Positions 1 through 8,382 of a DNA stretch of 27,022 nucleotides are shown here, in pieces. The notes under the pieces were generated by a model, which was not told the origin of the DNA, ran no database searches, and saw only the letters and a program-made list of their open reading frames with translations. This stretch comes from an uncultured Clostridia bacterium (GTDB lineage: Bacteria > Bacillota > Clostridia > TANB77 > CAG-508): NCBI GenBank assembly GCA_947624405.1, contig CANQKB010000005.1:1-27022 (forward strand), given 5' to 3'. Positions within the stretch are counted from its first letter, which is position 1, and each line of letters begins with the position of its first letter. A program made the translations under genes and the position numbers.

Positions 1-62
1 ATCCAATTTTTTAATACATCGGTTCTATTTCCTAATTTATAAGATGACATATATAATAACAT
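1..62 (-). CDS. N-terminal fragment of peptidase E / type 1 glutamine amidotransferase-like protein
   Basis: Only the first 20 codons are inside the window; the gene continues off the left edge. It starts with ATG at 62 and has a textbook AGGAGG Shine-Dalgarno at about 69-76 (minus strand). The visible protein reads MLLYMSSYKLGN followed by RTDVLKNW. From memory this resembles the start of the class-I glutamine amidotransferase-like family that includes peptidase E (S51), whose members open with a short beta strand followed by SSYKLGN or similar. The start is solid. The family assignment rests on about 20 residues and is tentative. Confidence 0.5.
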   Translation of the reverse strand, partial: MLLYMSSYKLGNRTDVLKNW

Positions 63-410
63 GTATATTCCTCCTATTAAAAAAGTCTACCAAAAGACTC
101 ATTGAAGACTCCCTTGTGTGACTTTTTTATAATCTCACTTTCGTGTAAACAATCCATCTATTTTAATTTTTCTTTATTTCTCAGTTTGTTAATCTTAGAT
201 AAACTCTTAAATTATTTTTTTATTGTAACATTTTATTTATTATTTGTCAATTTACATAATTTTTATAAAATGTCAAGTGAAAAAGTTAAAATCTTTCAAT
301 AGAATTAATATTAAAAATGTTATGAACTTCTAAATAAACTGAAGTATTTTCAAATTACATATATTTGTTAATATAAATATCATAAATTTTAAATAGTTTT
401 TATAACATTA
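63..410. other. AT-rich non-coding stretch with a weak leader hairpin
   Basis: This gap lies between the divergent left-edge gene and the cls promoter. I see no credible gene; a 66-codon open frame at 102-302 has no ribosome-binding site and low-complexity composition. An inverted repeat, AAAAAAGTC at 79-87 against GACTTTTTT at 120-128, sits directly upstream of the left-edge gene's Shine-Dalgarno. On the minus strand it would form a 9-bp stem with a large loop ending in a T run, so it could be a leader attenuator. I recognise no T-box or riboswitch signature. The hairpin is weak. Confidence 0.3.
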
Positions 411-439
411 TTGACATAATAATATTTTATAATTATAAT
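411..439 (+). promoter_or_regulatory. Probable sigma-A promoter of cls
   Basis: TTGACA at 411-416 and TATAAT at 434-439 are separated by 17 bases, both perfect matches to consensus. They lie about 50 bases upstream of the cls start. Confidence 0.6.
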
Positions 440-491
440 AAATTTACAAAATATTAAACAAAAAATCATAAAAAGATAGGAGAAATAGAAA

Positions 492-1997
492 ATGTGGCTA
501 GCTATAAAAAGAGGAATTGTCGTTTTAATAGGTGTATTGCTACAAATATTATTAACTTTATTTATATATTTAAAATTAGGTGAATACATACAAATTATTG
601 AAATTTTATATGGTATTATAAGTATATTAATAGTATTAGCAATTATAAAAAATAGTAAAAGATTAAGTATTGACTTAATATGGATTATTATAATAATGCT
701 CTTTCCACTAATAGGTACTCTTTTATTTATTATATTAAATAAAAATAGAAATAATAGCAAAATTTTAAAAAATATTAATAGAAATATAAAAGAAGGACAA
801 GAATATTTAAAACAAGATGAGAGTATAAAAAAAGAAATACAAGAAAATAATTTAGGTCAATTACGATATATAAGTGAGTTTGCTGGATTTCCTGTAACCA
901 AAAATAATGATGTAAAATATTATCCTTTAGGTGATGATGTATACCCTATAATGCTTGAAGAATTAAAAAATGCAAAGAAATTTATTTTTATGGAATATTT
1001 TATTATTAATAAAGGAAAAATGTGGGAAAATATATTAAATATTTTAAAAGAAAAGGTAAATCAAGGTGTTGATGTTAGAGTAATGTACGATGATATGGGA
1101 TCGGTTGCAATGCTTCCAACTAGCTTTCCAAAAGAACTTGAAAAATATGGAATAAAATGTGTACTATTTAATAAATTATCTCCTTTTTCAGGTATTATTA
1201 TGAATCATAGAGACCATAGAAAAATGACAATTATAGATGGACATACAGTATTTTCTGGTGGAATAAATATATCTGACGAATATATAAATTTGAATAGTAA
1301 ACATGGACATTGGAAAGACAATGGAATAATGATTAAGGGTGAAGCTGTTTGGAATTTTACAGTAATGTTTTTAGAAATATGGAATGCATTTAGAAATGAA
1401 GATACAGATTATACTAAATATAAATTTGAATTTAAAAATAAATATAAAGAAAATGGATTTATTGTACCTTATGGAGAAAGTCCATTAGATAATGAAATTA
1501 TAGGAGAGGATATATATTTAAATATTATAAATCAAGCCAAAAAGTATGTTTACATCTATACACCATATTTAATTATTGATACAGATGTAATAAACAGTTT
1601 AGTTTTAGCCGCAAGAAGGGGTGTGGATGTAAGAATAGTCGTTCCTGGAATACCCGATAAAAAATTTGTGTATGATGTAACAAAATCATACTTCTATACG
1701 TTAATACAAGGAGGCGTTAAAATATATACGTATACACCAGGATTTGTACATAGTAAAGTATTCGTAGCAGATGATGAAGTTGCAACTGTAGGAACAATTA
1801 ATATGGATTACAGAAGTTTATATTTACATTTTGAGTGTGGAATATATATGAAAAATACAAACGTTATCCAAGATATAAAACAAGATATAGAAAATTCAAT
1901 AAAAATTTCGCATAAAGAAACGATTGAAGAAACGAAAAGTAATATATTAAAGGAATTGTGGCAGGCTATTTTAAGAGTATTTGCTCCATTGATGTAA
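492..1997 (+). CDS. cls: Cardiolipin synthase
   Basis: This membrane enzyme makes cardiolipin by joining two phosphatidylglycerol molecules and releasing glycerol. The 501-residue length is normal for bacterial Cls. The N-terminus carries hydrophobic membrane segments (about residues 8-27, 36-53 and 60-82) typical of the PLDc_N region. Two HKD phospholipase-D motifs follow: HRKMTIID (His242, Lys244, Asp249) and HSKVFVAD (His420, Lys422, Asp427), each followed by the usual GGINI or GTINMDYRS segment. The ATG at 492 follows an AGGAG ribosome site at about 478. The gene appears monocistronic: it has its own promoter at 411-439 and a strong terminator at 2016-2062. It points toward the origin, against the replication fork. 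CGG occurs once, across a codon boundary (TCG GTT), without any disruption. Confidence 0.93.
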   Translation: MWLAIKRGIVVLIGVLLQILLTLFIYLKLGEYIQIIEILYGIISILIVLAIIKNSKRLSIDLIWIIIIMLFPLIGTLLFIILNKNRNNSKILKNINRNIKEGQEYLKQDESIKKEIQENNLGQLRYISEFAGFPVTKNNDVKYYPLGDDVYPIMLEELKNAKKFIFMEYFIINKGKMWENILNILKEKVNQGVDVRVMYDDMGSVAMLPTSFPKELEKYGIKCVLFNKLSPFSGIIMNHRDHRKMTIIDGHTVFSGGINISDEYINLNSKHGHWKDNGIMIKGEAVWNFTVMFLEIWNAFRNEDTDYTKYKFEFKNKYKENGFIVPYGESPLDNEIIGEDIYLNIINQAKKYVYIYTPYLIIDTDVINSLVLAARRGVDVRIVVPGIPDKKFVYDVTKSYFYTLIQGGVKIYTYTPGFVHSKVFVADDEVATVGTINMDYRSLYLHFECGIYMKNTNVIQDIKQDIENSIKISHKETIEETKSNILKELWQAILRVFAPLM

Positions 1998-2015
1998 CAA
2001 AAACTAATAAATTTT

Positions 2016-2062
2016 AAAATGAAAGAATTACCAAAAATAAAAATTGGTAATTCTTTCATTTT
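2016..2062. terminator. Bidirectional terminator between cls and the 2081-2608 gene
   Basis: A perfect 19-bp inverted repeat (arms 2016-2034 and 2044-2062, loop of 9) has an A-rich 5' flank and a T-rich 3' flank. It sits between two convergent genes and can act as an intrinsic terminator in both directions. Confidence 0.85.
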
Positions 2063-2080
2063 GAAAAATTTTTTATTACG

Positions 2081-2608
2081 TTATGCTCTTCTTTTTACAT
2101 ATCCAGAATACATTTCTTCAATCTCATGTATTCCTGATGTATTTAATATTTTGTCATGTTTGTCAAGTATTTCTTGCAATCCTTCATTAAACTCTGTTAC
2201 TTCATAACAATTTACTATTTTTATTTCTTTATTTGTGATTTTGTTCTCAGCTCTCTTTAACCACTTATTTATGCCTATGTTAACACATTCTATTCTTTCT
2301 TTACTGCCTTCTACAAAGATTGTTATGTTATTACTATTTTTGATTGCTTTTTCCATAAACTTTTTTATTTCATTATACTTAATTAATTTTTTGCTTTCCC
2401 AGCCAATTTTTACTATATCCTCTTTTGTTTTATCACTTATTTTAACTCTTGTTAAAATTTCTTTCATATTGTATGATATGTTCTTTTCTAATATTGTATC
2501 TAGGTGTTCTCCTCTATTTATTGCATCCTCTATGTATGGAAGTAACATTGCAGTCAAATGCCAATCACTTACATAAAAACTGCAAATTTTTAGATTATTT
2601 TTTTTCAT
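2081..2608 (-). CDS. Uncharacterised 175-residue protein
   Basis: I do not recognise a named family. The product is soluble, with no signal peptide or membrane segment, and opens with MKKNNLKICSFYVSDWHLT. It is rich in charged helices and contains an isolated Rossmann-like strand (NNITIFVEGSKERI, about residues 90-103), which could be part of a small alpha/beta fold. The start ATG at 2608 has a GGTGGG-type ribosome site, and a promoter lies at 2646-2675. It is transcribed alone, convergent with cls across a shared terminator, and is co-oriented with replication. Length and codon use match its neighbours, so I regard it as a real gene of unknown function. Confidence 0.7.
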   Translation of the reverse strand: MKKNNLKICSFYVSDWHLTAMLLPYIEDAINRGEHLDTILEKNISYNMKEILTRVKISDKTKEDIVKIGWESKKLIKYNEIKKFMEKAIKNSNNITIFVEGSKERIECVNIGINKWLKRAENKITNKEIKIVNCYEVTEFNEGLQEILDKHDKILNTSGIHEIEEMYSGYVKRRA

Positions 2609-2645
2609 TTTTAACCCACCTTTTTTAACTTTTGTTCACTACCAG

Positions 2646-2675
2646 ATTTTACCATTGTTATACTATAAAAGTCAA
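2646..2675 (-). promoter_or_regulatory. Probable promoter of the 2081-2608 gene
   Basis: On the minus strand TTGACT (2675-2670) and TAAAAT (2651-2646) are 18 bases apart, about 37 bases upstream of the start codon. Confidence 0.45.
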
Positions 2676-2814
2676 GTATATTTTTCATATTTCGTTCACT
2701 TTATTTCGACATATGTTTTATATCTCGCTTATATCAACTATTTACTATAATTTTATTTTTCTTATTTTAAGGATTTTTCTTAATATTTTACGTATGTAAA
2801 ATTAGATATTAGTC

Positions 2815-2843
2815 TTGTTTTTTTATATTTAAAATGATATAAT
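2815..2843 (+). promoter_or_regulatory. Probable promoter of dnaD-dnaC
   Basis: TTGTTT at 2815-2820 and a perfect TATAAT at 2838-2843 are separated by 17 bases, 36 bases upstream of the dnaD start. The -35 is weak. Confidence 0.45.
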
Positions 2844-2879
2844 TTGTCATGAAATATTGAAAAAAAAAGAGGGATTTAT

Positions 2880-3852
2880 ATGAAATTAGAGCAAAATGAT
2901 GAATCACTACTATTTGCAACAACAAAAATACCAGATATATTTTTTTCTGAATATCTTTCACAAGCTTCTGGTGATTTTATTAAGGTATATTTATATATTT
3001 TGTTTCTATCAAAATACGGCAAAGATATAAAAATAAATGATTTAGCCAAAAAACTCTCTCTTGCATTTCCAACTATTCAAGAAGCTTTAAAATTTTGGGA
3101 AGAACTTGGTGTTATTACTAAAAAAGGAACTCGGTTTCATTGTGAATAGTTTACAAGAAATTGAATTACGTAAATTATATAAACCTAATGTTTCTTTATC
3201 TACTGAGGATATTGAAAGAAATGAGCAAAACAAAAGTCGTGCTAAACTTATTGAAACTATCAATAATTCTTTCTTTCAAGGAATTATGTCTCCTTCTTGG
3301 TATGCAGATATTGATTTATGGTTTAAAAAATTCAATTTTGATGAACAAGTTATGATGGCTCTTTTTACATACTGTTTCCAACGTTCGGCTCTCACAAGAA
3401 ATTATATTCTTACTGTAGCTGAAACATGGTCAAATAATAATGTGAAAACTTTTAGTGATTTGGAAATTTATTACCAAAAGTTAGAATCCTTTCAACAAAA
3501 TGAAAAAACTATTAAAAAGAAACTTGGAATTCCGAGACCTTTTAATGAGTATGAAAAAGGATATATTCACAAATGGACAGAAGATTTTGGTTATTCTTTA
3601 GATGTTATAGAAATAGCACTTAAGAAAACTACTTCTAAAACTAATATTTCTTTTGACTATTTAGATAAAATGATTACAGATTGGCACGATAGAGATTTAA
3701 AAACTGCTGATGATGTACAAAACTTTATAGTTTCACTTAAAACTAAAGAAAAGAATATTAAAGAACTTGAAAAGAAAGTCAATTATAATAATTTTGAGCA
3801 ACGTACTTACGATAATTTAGATAATTTATATGCAAATAATATAAATGTTTGA
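2880..3852 (+). CDS. dnaD: DnaD-family replication initiation protein (needs a +1 shift at CGG)
   Basis: This primosomal protein helps load the replicative helicase with DnaC/DnaI. The first 84 codons give a winged-helix-like N-terminus ending in ITKKGT. The next codon is CGG (3132-3134), and the frame then stops after four more codons. Skipping the C of CGG continues as GFIVNSLQEIELRKLY and gives a 323-residue protein of normal family length. The DnaD domain follows, with NNSFFQGIMSPSW, YIHKWTEDF and YLDKMITDWHD. A run of six A bases just upstream (3120-3125) would also restore the frame if one base were removed, so this site alone is ambiguous; the other six sites are not all explained that way. 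The ATG at 2880 follows a GAGGG site. dnaC begins 39 bases downstream. The gene is head-on to the fork. Confidence 0.85.
3132..3134 (+). other. In-frame CGG coinciding with a +1 frameshift (dnaD)
   Basis: Context is GGA ACT CGG T. Reading CGG as Arg leads to TAG at 3147-3149. Skipping C3132 gives GGT (Gly) and re-enters the long downstream DnaD frame. Confidence 0.75.
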
Positions 3853-3891
3853 TAATTATAGCAACTTTTATATATGAAAGGAGTTATTGCT

Positions 3892-4901
3892 TTGAGTAAT
3901 CCTGCATTAAATAATTTATTAAGAGAATATGAACAAAAAAAATATAGAGCTGAACTTGCATTTGAAAAAGAAAAGCAAGAATTTTATTCAACTCATCCAG
4001 AGCTTGAAGCTCTTAATGTTAAACTTGGTAAAATTGCATTAGATATTTCAAAGGCAATTTTGCAACAAAATAATAATTTAGCTGATAAATTAAAAACTGA
4101 ATATCAAATTTTAGAAAAAGAAAAACAGGAAATGCTTGATTCATTAAATATTCCTATTCGGCGTTCAAAAACCTATATACGAATGTCCTATATGCAATGA
4201 TACTGGTTTTATTGTTAATGATTCTGGTAAAAGTATTCTTTGTAATTGTTTAAAGCAAAAATTATTTGATATTAATTTTAATAAATCAAATATTCGGTAA
4301 TTTAGATAAAGAAAATTTTGATAATTTTGATTTATCTTTATATTCCGACCAAGTTGATGAAAAAAAATATAATGCAAAAATTTCACCTAGAAAAAATATC
4401 GAAAATATTAAACAAATTGCACATAATTTTATAGAAGATTTCAATAATCCAGATGGTAAAAGCCTTCTTTTTACTGGGAATACAGGTTTAGGAAAAACTT
4501 TTCTTTCTAACTGCATTGCTAAAGAGATTTTAGCAATGGGAAAAACGGTTTTATACCAAACTGCTCCTATTATGTTAGACAATATCGTTGACTATAAATT
4601 TGGTAAAACTGATGATTCTGATATTTATGATAATGTTATGAATGTAGATTTACTTATTATTGATGATCTAGGTGCTGAAACTTGTAATTCTATAAAAATT
4701 ACTGAATTGACAAATATTATTAATTCAAGAATACTTAATCAAAATCGTCATGTAACTAAAACTATTATTTCTACAAATTTGAATGTAAATAATTTACTTG
4801 CAACTTATAATGAAAGAATTTTCTCAAGATTAGCTATGCATTATAGTTTTTGCAGATTTTTTGGTGATGATATAAGACTTCATAAAGTTTTTGGTAAATA
4901 G
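3892..4901 (+). CDS. dnaC: Helicase loader DnaC/DnaI (needs two +1 shifts at CGG)
   Basis: This AAA+ ATPase delivers the replicative helicase to DNA. I prefer the TTG start at 3892 (SNPALNNLLREYEQ), because the ATG at 3874 lies inside the AAAGGAG ribosome site that serves it. The reading frame is broken twice, each time at an in-frame CGG: 4159-4161 and 4295-4297. Skipping C each time gives 89 + 45 + 201 = 335 residues, a normal length. The middle piece, which has no start of its own, carries the conserved CPICNDTG and CNCLKQK cysteine motifs seen in DnaC/DnaI. The last piece has Walker A GNTGLGKT, Walker B LLIIDDLGAE and sensor IISTN. All three parts are well preserved in sequence, which argues against decay. 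Confidence 0.87.
4159..4161 (+). other. In-frame CGG coinciding with a +1 frameshift (dnaC, first)
   Basis: Context is CCT ATT CGG C. Skipping C4159 gives PIGVQKPIYECPICNDTG. Without the skip, translation ends at TGA 4198-4200. A run of five A bases nearby could also restore the frame. Confidence 0.75.
4295..4297 (+). other. In-frame CGG coinciding with a +1 frameshift (dnaC, second)
   Basis: Context is AAT ATT CGG TAA: the CGG is directly followed by a zero-frame stop. Skipping C4295 gives SNIGNLDKENF and opens the whole AAA+ domain. No homopolymer of four or more bases lies at the site. Confidence 0.82.
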
Positions 4902-4912
4902 TTATTTTTCTT

Positions 4913-4949
4913 AAAAATATTCCCTCAGATTAACTGAGGGAATATTTTT
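4913..4949. terminator. Bidirectional terminator between dnaC and gyrA
   Basis: A perfect 16-bp inverted repeat (arms 4913-4928 and 4934-4949, loop of 5), with an A-rich left side and T-run right side, separates two convergent genes. The right arm touches the gyrA stop codon. Confidence 0.85.
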
Positions 4950-7381
4950 TACTCTTCTTTTTCTTCTGTTATTTTTTCTATACTTACTACTTTTCCTTCG
5001 TTTGTTCTCATTAATGTTACACCTTGTGTTGGTCTACTTAATATACTTATTTCTGATACATTTATTCTAATTATTGTTCCTGTATCTGTAACTAACATTA
5101 TATCATCGTTTTCGTCTACAAGTTTTACTCCAATTACTTTACCTGTCTTTGGCGTTATTTTATACGTTATAACTCCTTTTCCTGCTCTAACTTGTACTCT
5201 ATATTCATCGAGTTCTGTTCTCTTTCCAAATCCATTTTCAGTGATTGTAAGTAGTGTCTGTTTACTTCCTGCAATTATTATTTCCATTCCTATTACACAA
5301 TCGTCTTTATCAAGTCTTATACCTATAACACCTTGTGATACTCTTCCCATTGGTCGTACATCTTTTTCATTAAATGTTATACATTGTCCACCTTCTGTTA
5401 CCATTACAACATTATCTTCACCATCTGTAAGTTTTACTGATATTAATTCATCATCTTCTTTTAGAGCTATTCCCTGTAATCCATTTTTTCTCGATGTATC
5501 ATATTCTTTTAATGGTGTTTTCTTTATCATTCCATTCTTAGTTGCCATGAGCAAATATTTGCCTTCTGCAATATTTTGAATTGGAATAATAGCAGATATT
5601 TTTTCGCCTGGGTCTAAGCTTAATAAATTAACTATTGCTGTTCCTTTGGCTGTTCTTCCTGCTTCTGGTATTTCAAAACCTCTGAGTTTATACAATTTTC
5701 CTCTATTACTAAAGAATAATATTGTATCATGAGTTGAAGCTGTAAATATTTCTTTTACAAAATCTTCTTCTCTTGTTGTCATTCCTGTTATTCCTTTTCC
5801 ACCTCTTTTTTGACTCTTATATGTATCTACCGGAATTCTCTTTATATATCCAAAGTGGCTTAAAGTAATAACTGTTTCTTCTTCTTTAACTAAATCATCT
5901 TCGTCGAATTCTCCAGCTGCTGCAATTATTTTTGTTTTTCTTTCATCTCCATATTTTTCTTTTAACTCTAGTAGCTCATCTTTTATAATATCATATACTA
6001 ATTTTTCACTAGCTAAAATTTCTTTTAAGTGTGCAATTAATTTCATCAATTCATTATATTCTTCTTCTATCTTTTCTCTTTGTAATCCTGATAAAGTCTT
6101 TAATCTCATATCCAAAATTGCTTGTGCCTGTATATCTGTTAATCCAAATCTTTCCATTAATCTTTCTTTTGGATCATCATAAGACCCTCTAATTATTCTT
6201 ATTACCTCATCAATGTTATCTATTGCAATTCTTAATCCTTCTAGTATATGTGCTCTTGCCTCTGCTTTTTCTAATTCAAATTTTGTTCTACGTACTACTA
6301 CTTCTTTTCTGTGATCTATAAAACACTCTAAGCATTGTTTTAATGTTAATATTCTAGGTACTCCATCAACAAGTGCAAGTGTTATTACTCCAAATGTTTC
6401 TTGCATTTGAGTATATTTATATAATCTATTTAGTATAACTTGTGCATTAGCATCTCTTTTTAATTCTATTACAAGACGTACATTCGCATTTCTATCTGAT
6501 TCATCTCTTGTTGCTGATATGCCATCTATTTTCTTTTCTTTTGCTAAATCATCTATATATTTGTGAAGTCTAGCTTTATTTACTTGATATGGCAATGATG
6601 TTACAACTATCCTTTGTCTATTTCCTGACATTTCTTCTATTTCAGCTTCTGCTCTCATTATTATTTTACCTCTACCTGTTGTATATGCTGATTTTATTCC
6701 ATCCCTTCCAAGTATAGTTGCTCCTGTAGGAAAATCTGGTCCTTTTATTATTTTCATTAAATCTTCATTTGTTACTTCATCATCATCTATAACTTTTATC
6801 AATCCATCAACTACTTCACATAAATTATGTGGTGGAATATTTGTTGCCATTCCAACTGCAATTCCTGATGATCCATTTAATAAAAGTGCAGGCAATCTTG
6901 CTGGCAATACACTTGGTTCTTGCAATCTATCATCATAGTTTGGAACAAAATCAACTGTATTTTTTTCTATATCACTCATCATATAGTTTGATATTTTTGC
7001 CATTCTTGCTTCTGTATACCTCATTGCTGCTGGAGGGTCACCATCAACTGATCCAAAGTTTCCATGTCCATCAATTAATGGGTATCTTAATGTAAATGTC
7101 TGTGCCATTCTTACCATTGCATCATATACTGCTGCATCTCCATGTGGATGATATCTACCTAAAACAGAACCAACTGTATTTGCACATTTTCTATATGGTT
7201 TGTCCGATGTTATACCATCTTCATGCATCGAATATAAAATTCTCCTATGTACTGGTTTCAAACCATCCCTAACATCTGGTAAGGCACGTGCTACTATAAC
7301 GCTCATGGCATAGTCTATATACGCTGTTTTCATCTCTTTTTCAATGTCTCTCTCAATTATTGTTTCATCTGGTCTATCCAT
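4949..7381 (-). CDS. gyrA: DNA gyrase subunit A
   Basis: This is the breakage-reunion subunit of gyrase, which introduces negative supercoils together with GyrB. The 810-residue product is intact and normal in length. The catalytic tyrosine is Tyr122 in AAMRYTEARM. The quinolone-determining region reads HPHGDAAVYDAMVRMAQ, with Ala at the position of E. coli Ser83. The C-terminal beta-pinwheel follows, with a GyrA-box-like QKRGGKG segment. The start ATG at 7381 has an AAGGAAGG-type ribosome site. It is transcribed separately from gyrB, with a promoter at 7436-7464 and a terminator at its end. It is unusual that gyrB is 4.8 kb away, with four unrelated genes between them. Both CGG triplets in this gene straddle codon boundaries and cause no shift. 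Confidence 0.97.
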   Translation of the reverse strand: MDRPDETIIERDIEKEMKTAYIDYAMSVIVARALPDVRDGLKPVHRRILYSMHEDGITSDKPYRKCANTVGSVLGRYHPHGDAAVYDAMVRMAQTFTLRYPLIDGHGNFGSVDGDPPAAMRYTEARMAKISNYMMSDIEKNTVDFVPNYDDRLQEPSVLPARLPALLLNGSSGIAVGMATNIPPHNLCEVVDGLIKVIDDDEVTNEDLMKIIKGPDFPTGATILGRDGIKSAYTTGRGKIIMRAEAEIEEMSGNRQRIVVTSLPYQVNKARLHKYIDDLAKEKKIDGISATRDESDRNANVRLVIELKRDANAQVILNRLYKYTQMQETFGVITLALVDGVPRILTLKQCLECFIDHRKEVVVRRTKFELEKAEARAHILEGLRIAIDNIDEVIRIIRGSYDDPKERLMERFGLTDIQAQAILDMRLKTLSGLQREKIEEEYNELMKLIAHLKEILASEKLVYDIIKDELLELKEKYGDERKTKIIAAAGEFDEDDLVKEEETVITLSHFGYIKRIPVDTYKSQKRGGKGITGMTTREEDFVKEIFTASTHDTILFFSNRGKLYKLRGFEIPEAGRTAKGTAIVNLLSLDPGEKISAIIPIQNIAEGKYLLMATKNGMIKKTPLKEYDTSRKNGLQGIALKEDDELISVKLTDGEDNVVMVTEGGQCITFNEKDVRPMGRVSQGVIGIRLDKDDCVIGMEIIIAGSKQTLLTITENGFGKRTELDEYRVQVRAGKGVITYKITPKTGKVIGVKLVDENDDIMLVTDTGTIIRINVSEISILSRPTQGVTLMRTNEGKVVSIEKITEEKEE

Positions 7382-7435
7382 TTTTATACCTTTCCTTCCT
7401 TAAAGTCACATTATATGCTTTAATTTTCTATGGTT

Positions 7436-7464
7436 ATTATACTAAACTAACTAAAATTTTGCAA
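7436..7464 (-). promoter_or_regulatory. Probable promoter of gyrA
   Basis: On the minus strand TTGCAA (7464-7459) and a perfect TATAAT (7441-7436) have a 17-base spacer. They lie about 55 bases upstream of the gyrA start. Confidence 0.55.
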
Positions 7465-7483
7465 GAGTTTCATTTACATAATC

Positions 7484-7534
7484 TTATTAAAATTTCCTGT
7501 AAACTTACAATTCATAACCTAAAAATTTTAATAA
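7484..7534. repeat. AT-only inverted repeat between the T4SS-like block and gyrA
   Basis: Arms of 12 bases, TTATTAAAATTT (7484-7495) and AAATTTTAATAA (7523-7534), flank a 27-base loop. It lies after the stop of the upstream gene at 7570 and before the gyrA promoter, so it may be a weak terminator. The all-AT stem makes this uncertain. Confidence 0.3.
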
Positions 7535-7569
7535 ATGAGAATTTCATTTTAGCCATGAATTTTATTTTT

Positions 7570-8323
7570 TTAAATTGTTTGTGCAAGCCTTAATTCTTCT
7601 TCTGTTATATTCATTATCCCTCCTTTATTTTTTATTAGCGTTTGAACATTCTCTATGATTTTTGCTTCTTTTAATGTGCCTTCAAGTGGCATAAGTTTTT
7701 CTAATTGTTTTTTTATTTTAGTATGTTCTCTTTTCATTCCGTGTTAAATCTTTATTTGTTAAGCAATTTTTCCAATTTTCTATGTATTTTCCAACTTTTT
7801 CAATACCTTCCACTTGCGACATAAAATCTTCCTCTATTTTATCTGTTACACAATCTTTTACAACATTTTTACTCTTTTTTATCACTTTTGCAGTTGAACT
7901 TTTTATTAAATTATTTTTTTCTGCAGATTTTACTGCATTATCTATTAGTTTTGATGTACTTTCTATTATTCCTCCTGCTTTTATAGCATTATATGCTTGT
8001 GAAACTGTTTCAAAATTTCCTGTAAAAATTCCTGTAATACTTTTACCTATATTTTTTGCTGATTCTACTGCAATTTTTATTCCTTCTTTAAACCCATCAT
8101 TTATAATTGTATTTTTTATATCTATTATTTCATCTTCTACTACATTTGGTAATATTGCTCTTAATGCAATATCAAATCCTGTATTGATTATTTTTCCAAA
8201 TGTTCCTTCTAAAAATTTTTCTTGCTTTTTTTCTATATTTTCTTCTTGTTCATTTAATACATTATTATCTATTTTTTGTTCTATTTCTTGGTCTTTTACA
8301 GCTTTTTCTTTTTCAAAATCCAT
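7570..8323 (-). CDS. Uncharacterised Clostridia protein (needs a +1 shift at CGG)
   Basis: I know this type of protein only as an unnamed family in Clostridia. It is acidic and helical with a Gly/Ala-rich middle (GFDIALRAILPNVVEDEIIDI, split here as GFDIALRAILP and VEDEIIDI). No signal peptide is apparent. The start is ATG at 8323 (MDFEKEKA), or two codons earlier at 8329, behind a GAAAGGAAAG ribosome site. Zero-frame reading gives 194 codons, then CGG at 7741-7739, then a stop six codons later. Skipping the C adds 56 residues (GMKREHTKIKKQLEKLMPLE..., ending MNITEEELRLAQTI), giving 250 residues and filling what would otherwise be a 150-base gap. From memory, relatives continue as EGM-x-KEY-x-KI and end in NLSEEELxLA, which fits. 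It is last in the four-gene block. Confidence 0.7.
7739..7741 (-). other. In-frame CGG coinciding with a +1 frameshift (unknown helical gene)
   Basis: Minus-strand context is TTA ACA CGG A. Skipping the C (position 7741) reads ACA GGA ATG and opens a further 56-codon frame with protein-like composition. Without it the protein stops at TAA seven codons on. Confidence 0.68.
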
Positions 8324-8382
8324 TAACATCTTTCCTTTCAAATATATAAACAAAATTTTGAATTTGCTAATACATAATTTTC

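Noticed and set aside
79..128. T-box or riboswitch upstream of the left-edge gene
   Set aside because: The leader is only about 60 bases and lacks a T-box sequence or any other aptamer signature I can recognise.
102..302. Open frame of 66 codons on the plus strand
   Set aside because: It has no ribosome-binding site, low-complexity hydrophobic composition from AT-rich DNA, and no resemblance to a known family.
389..760. Open frame of 123 codons on the minus strand
   Set aside because: It is a shadow of the cls coding region, antisense to the membrane segments, with Ile/Phe-rich composition.
3120..3134. prfB-like programmed shift with an internal Shine-Dalgarno
   Set aside because: An AAGGA precedes the dnaD site, but the other six sites have no consistent SD-like element, shared slippery codon or evident hairpin.
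3115..3135. Homopolymer sequencing error as the general cause
   Set aside because: It is possible for dnaD and the first dnaC site, but rnpA and the second dnaC site have no homopolymer at the break, and other long A or T runs in coding sequence show no shifts.
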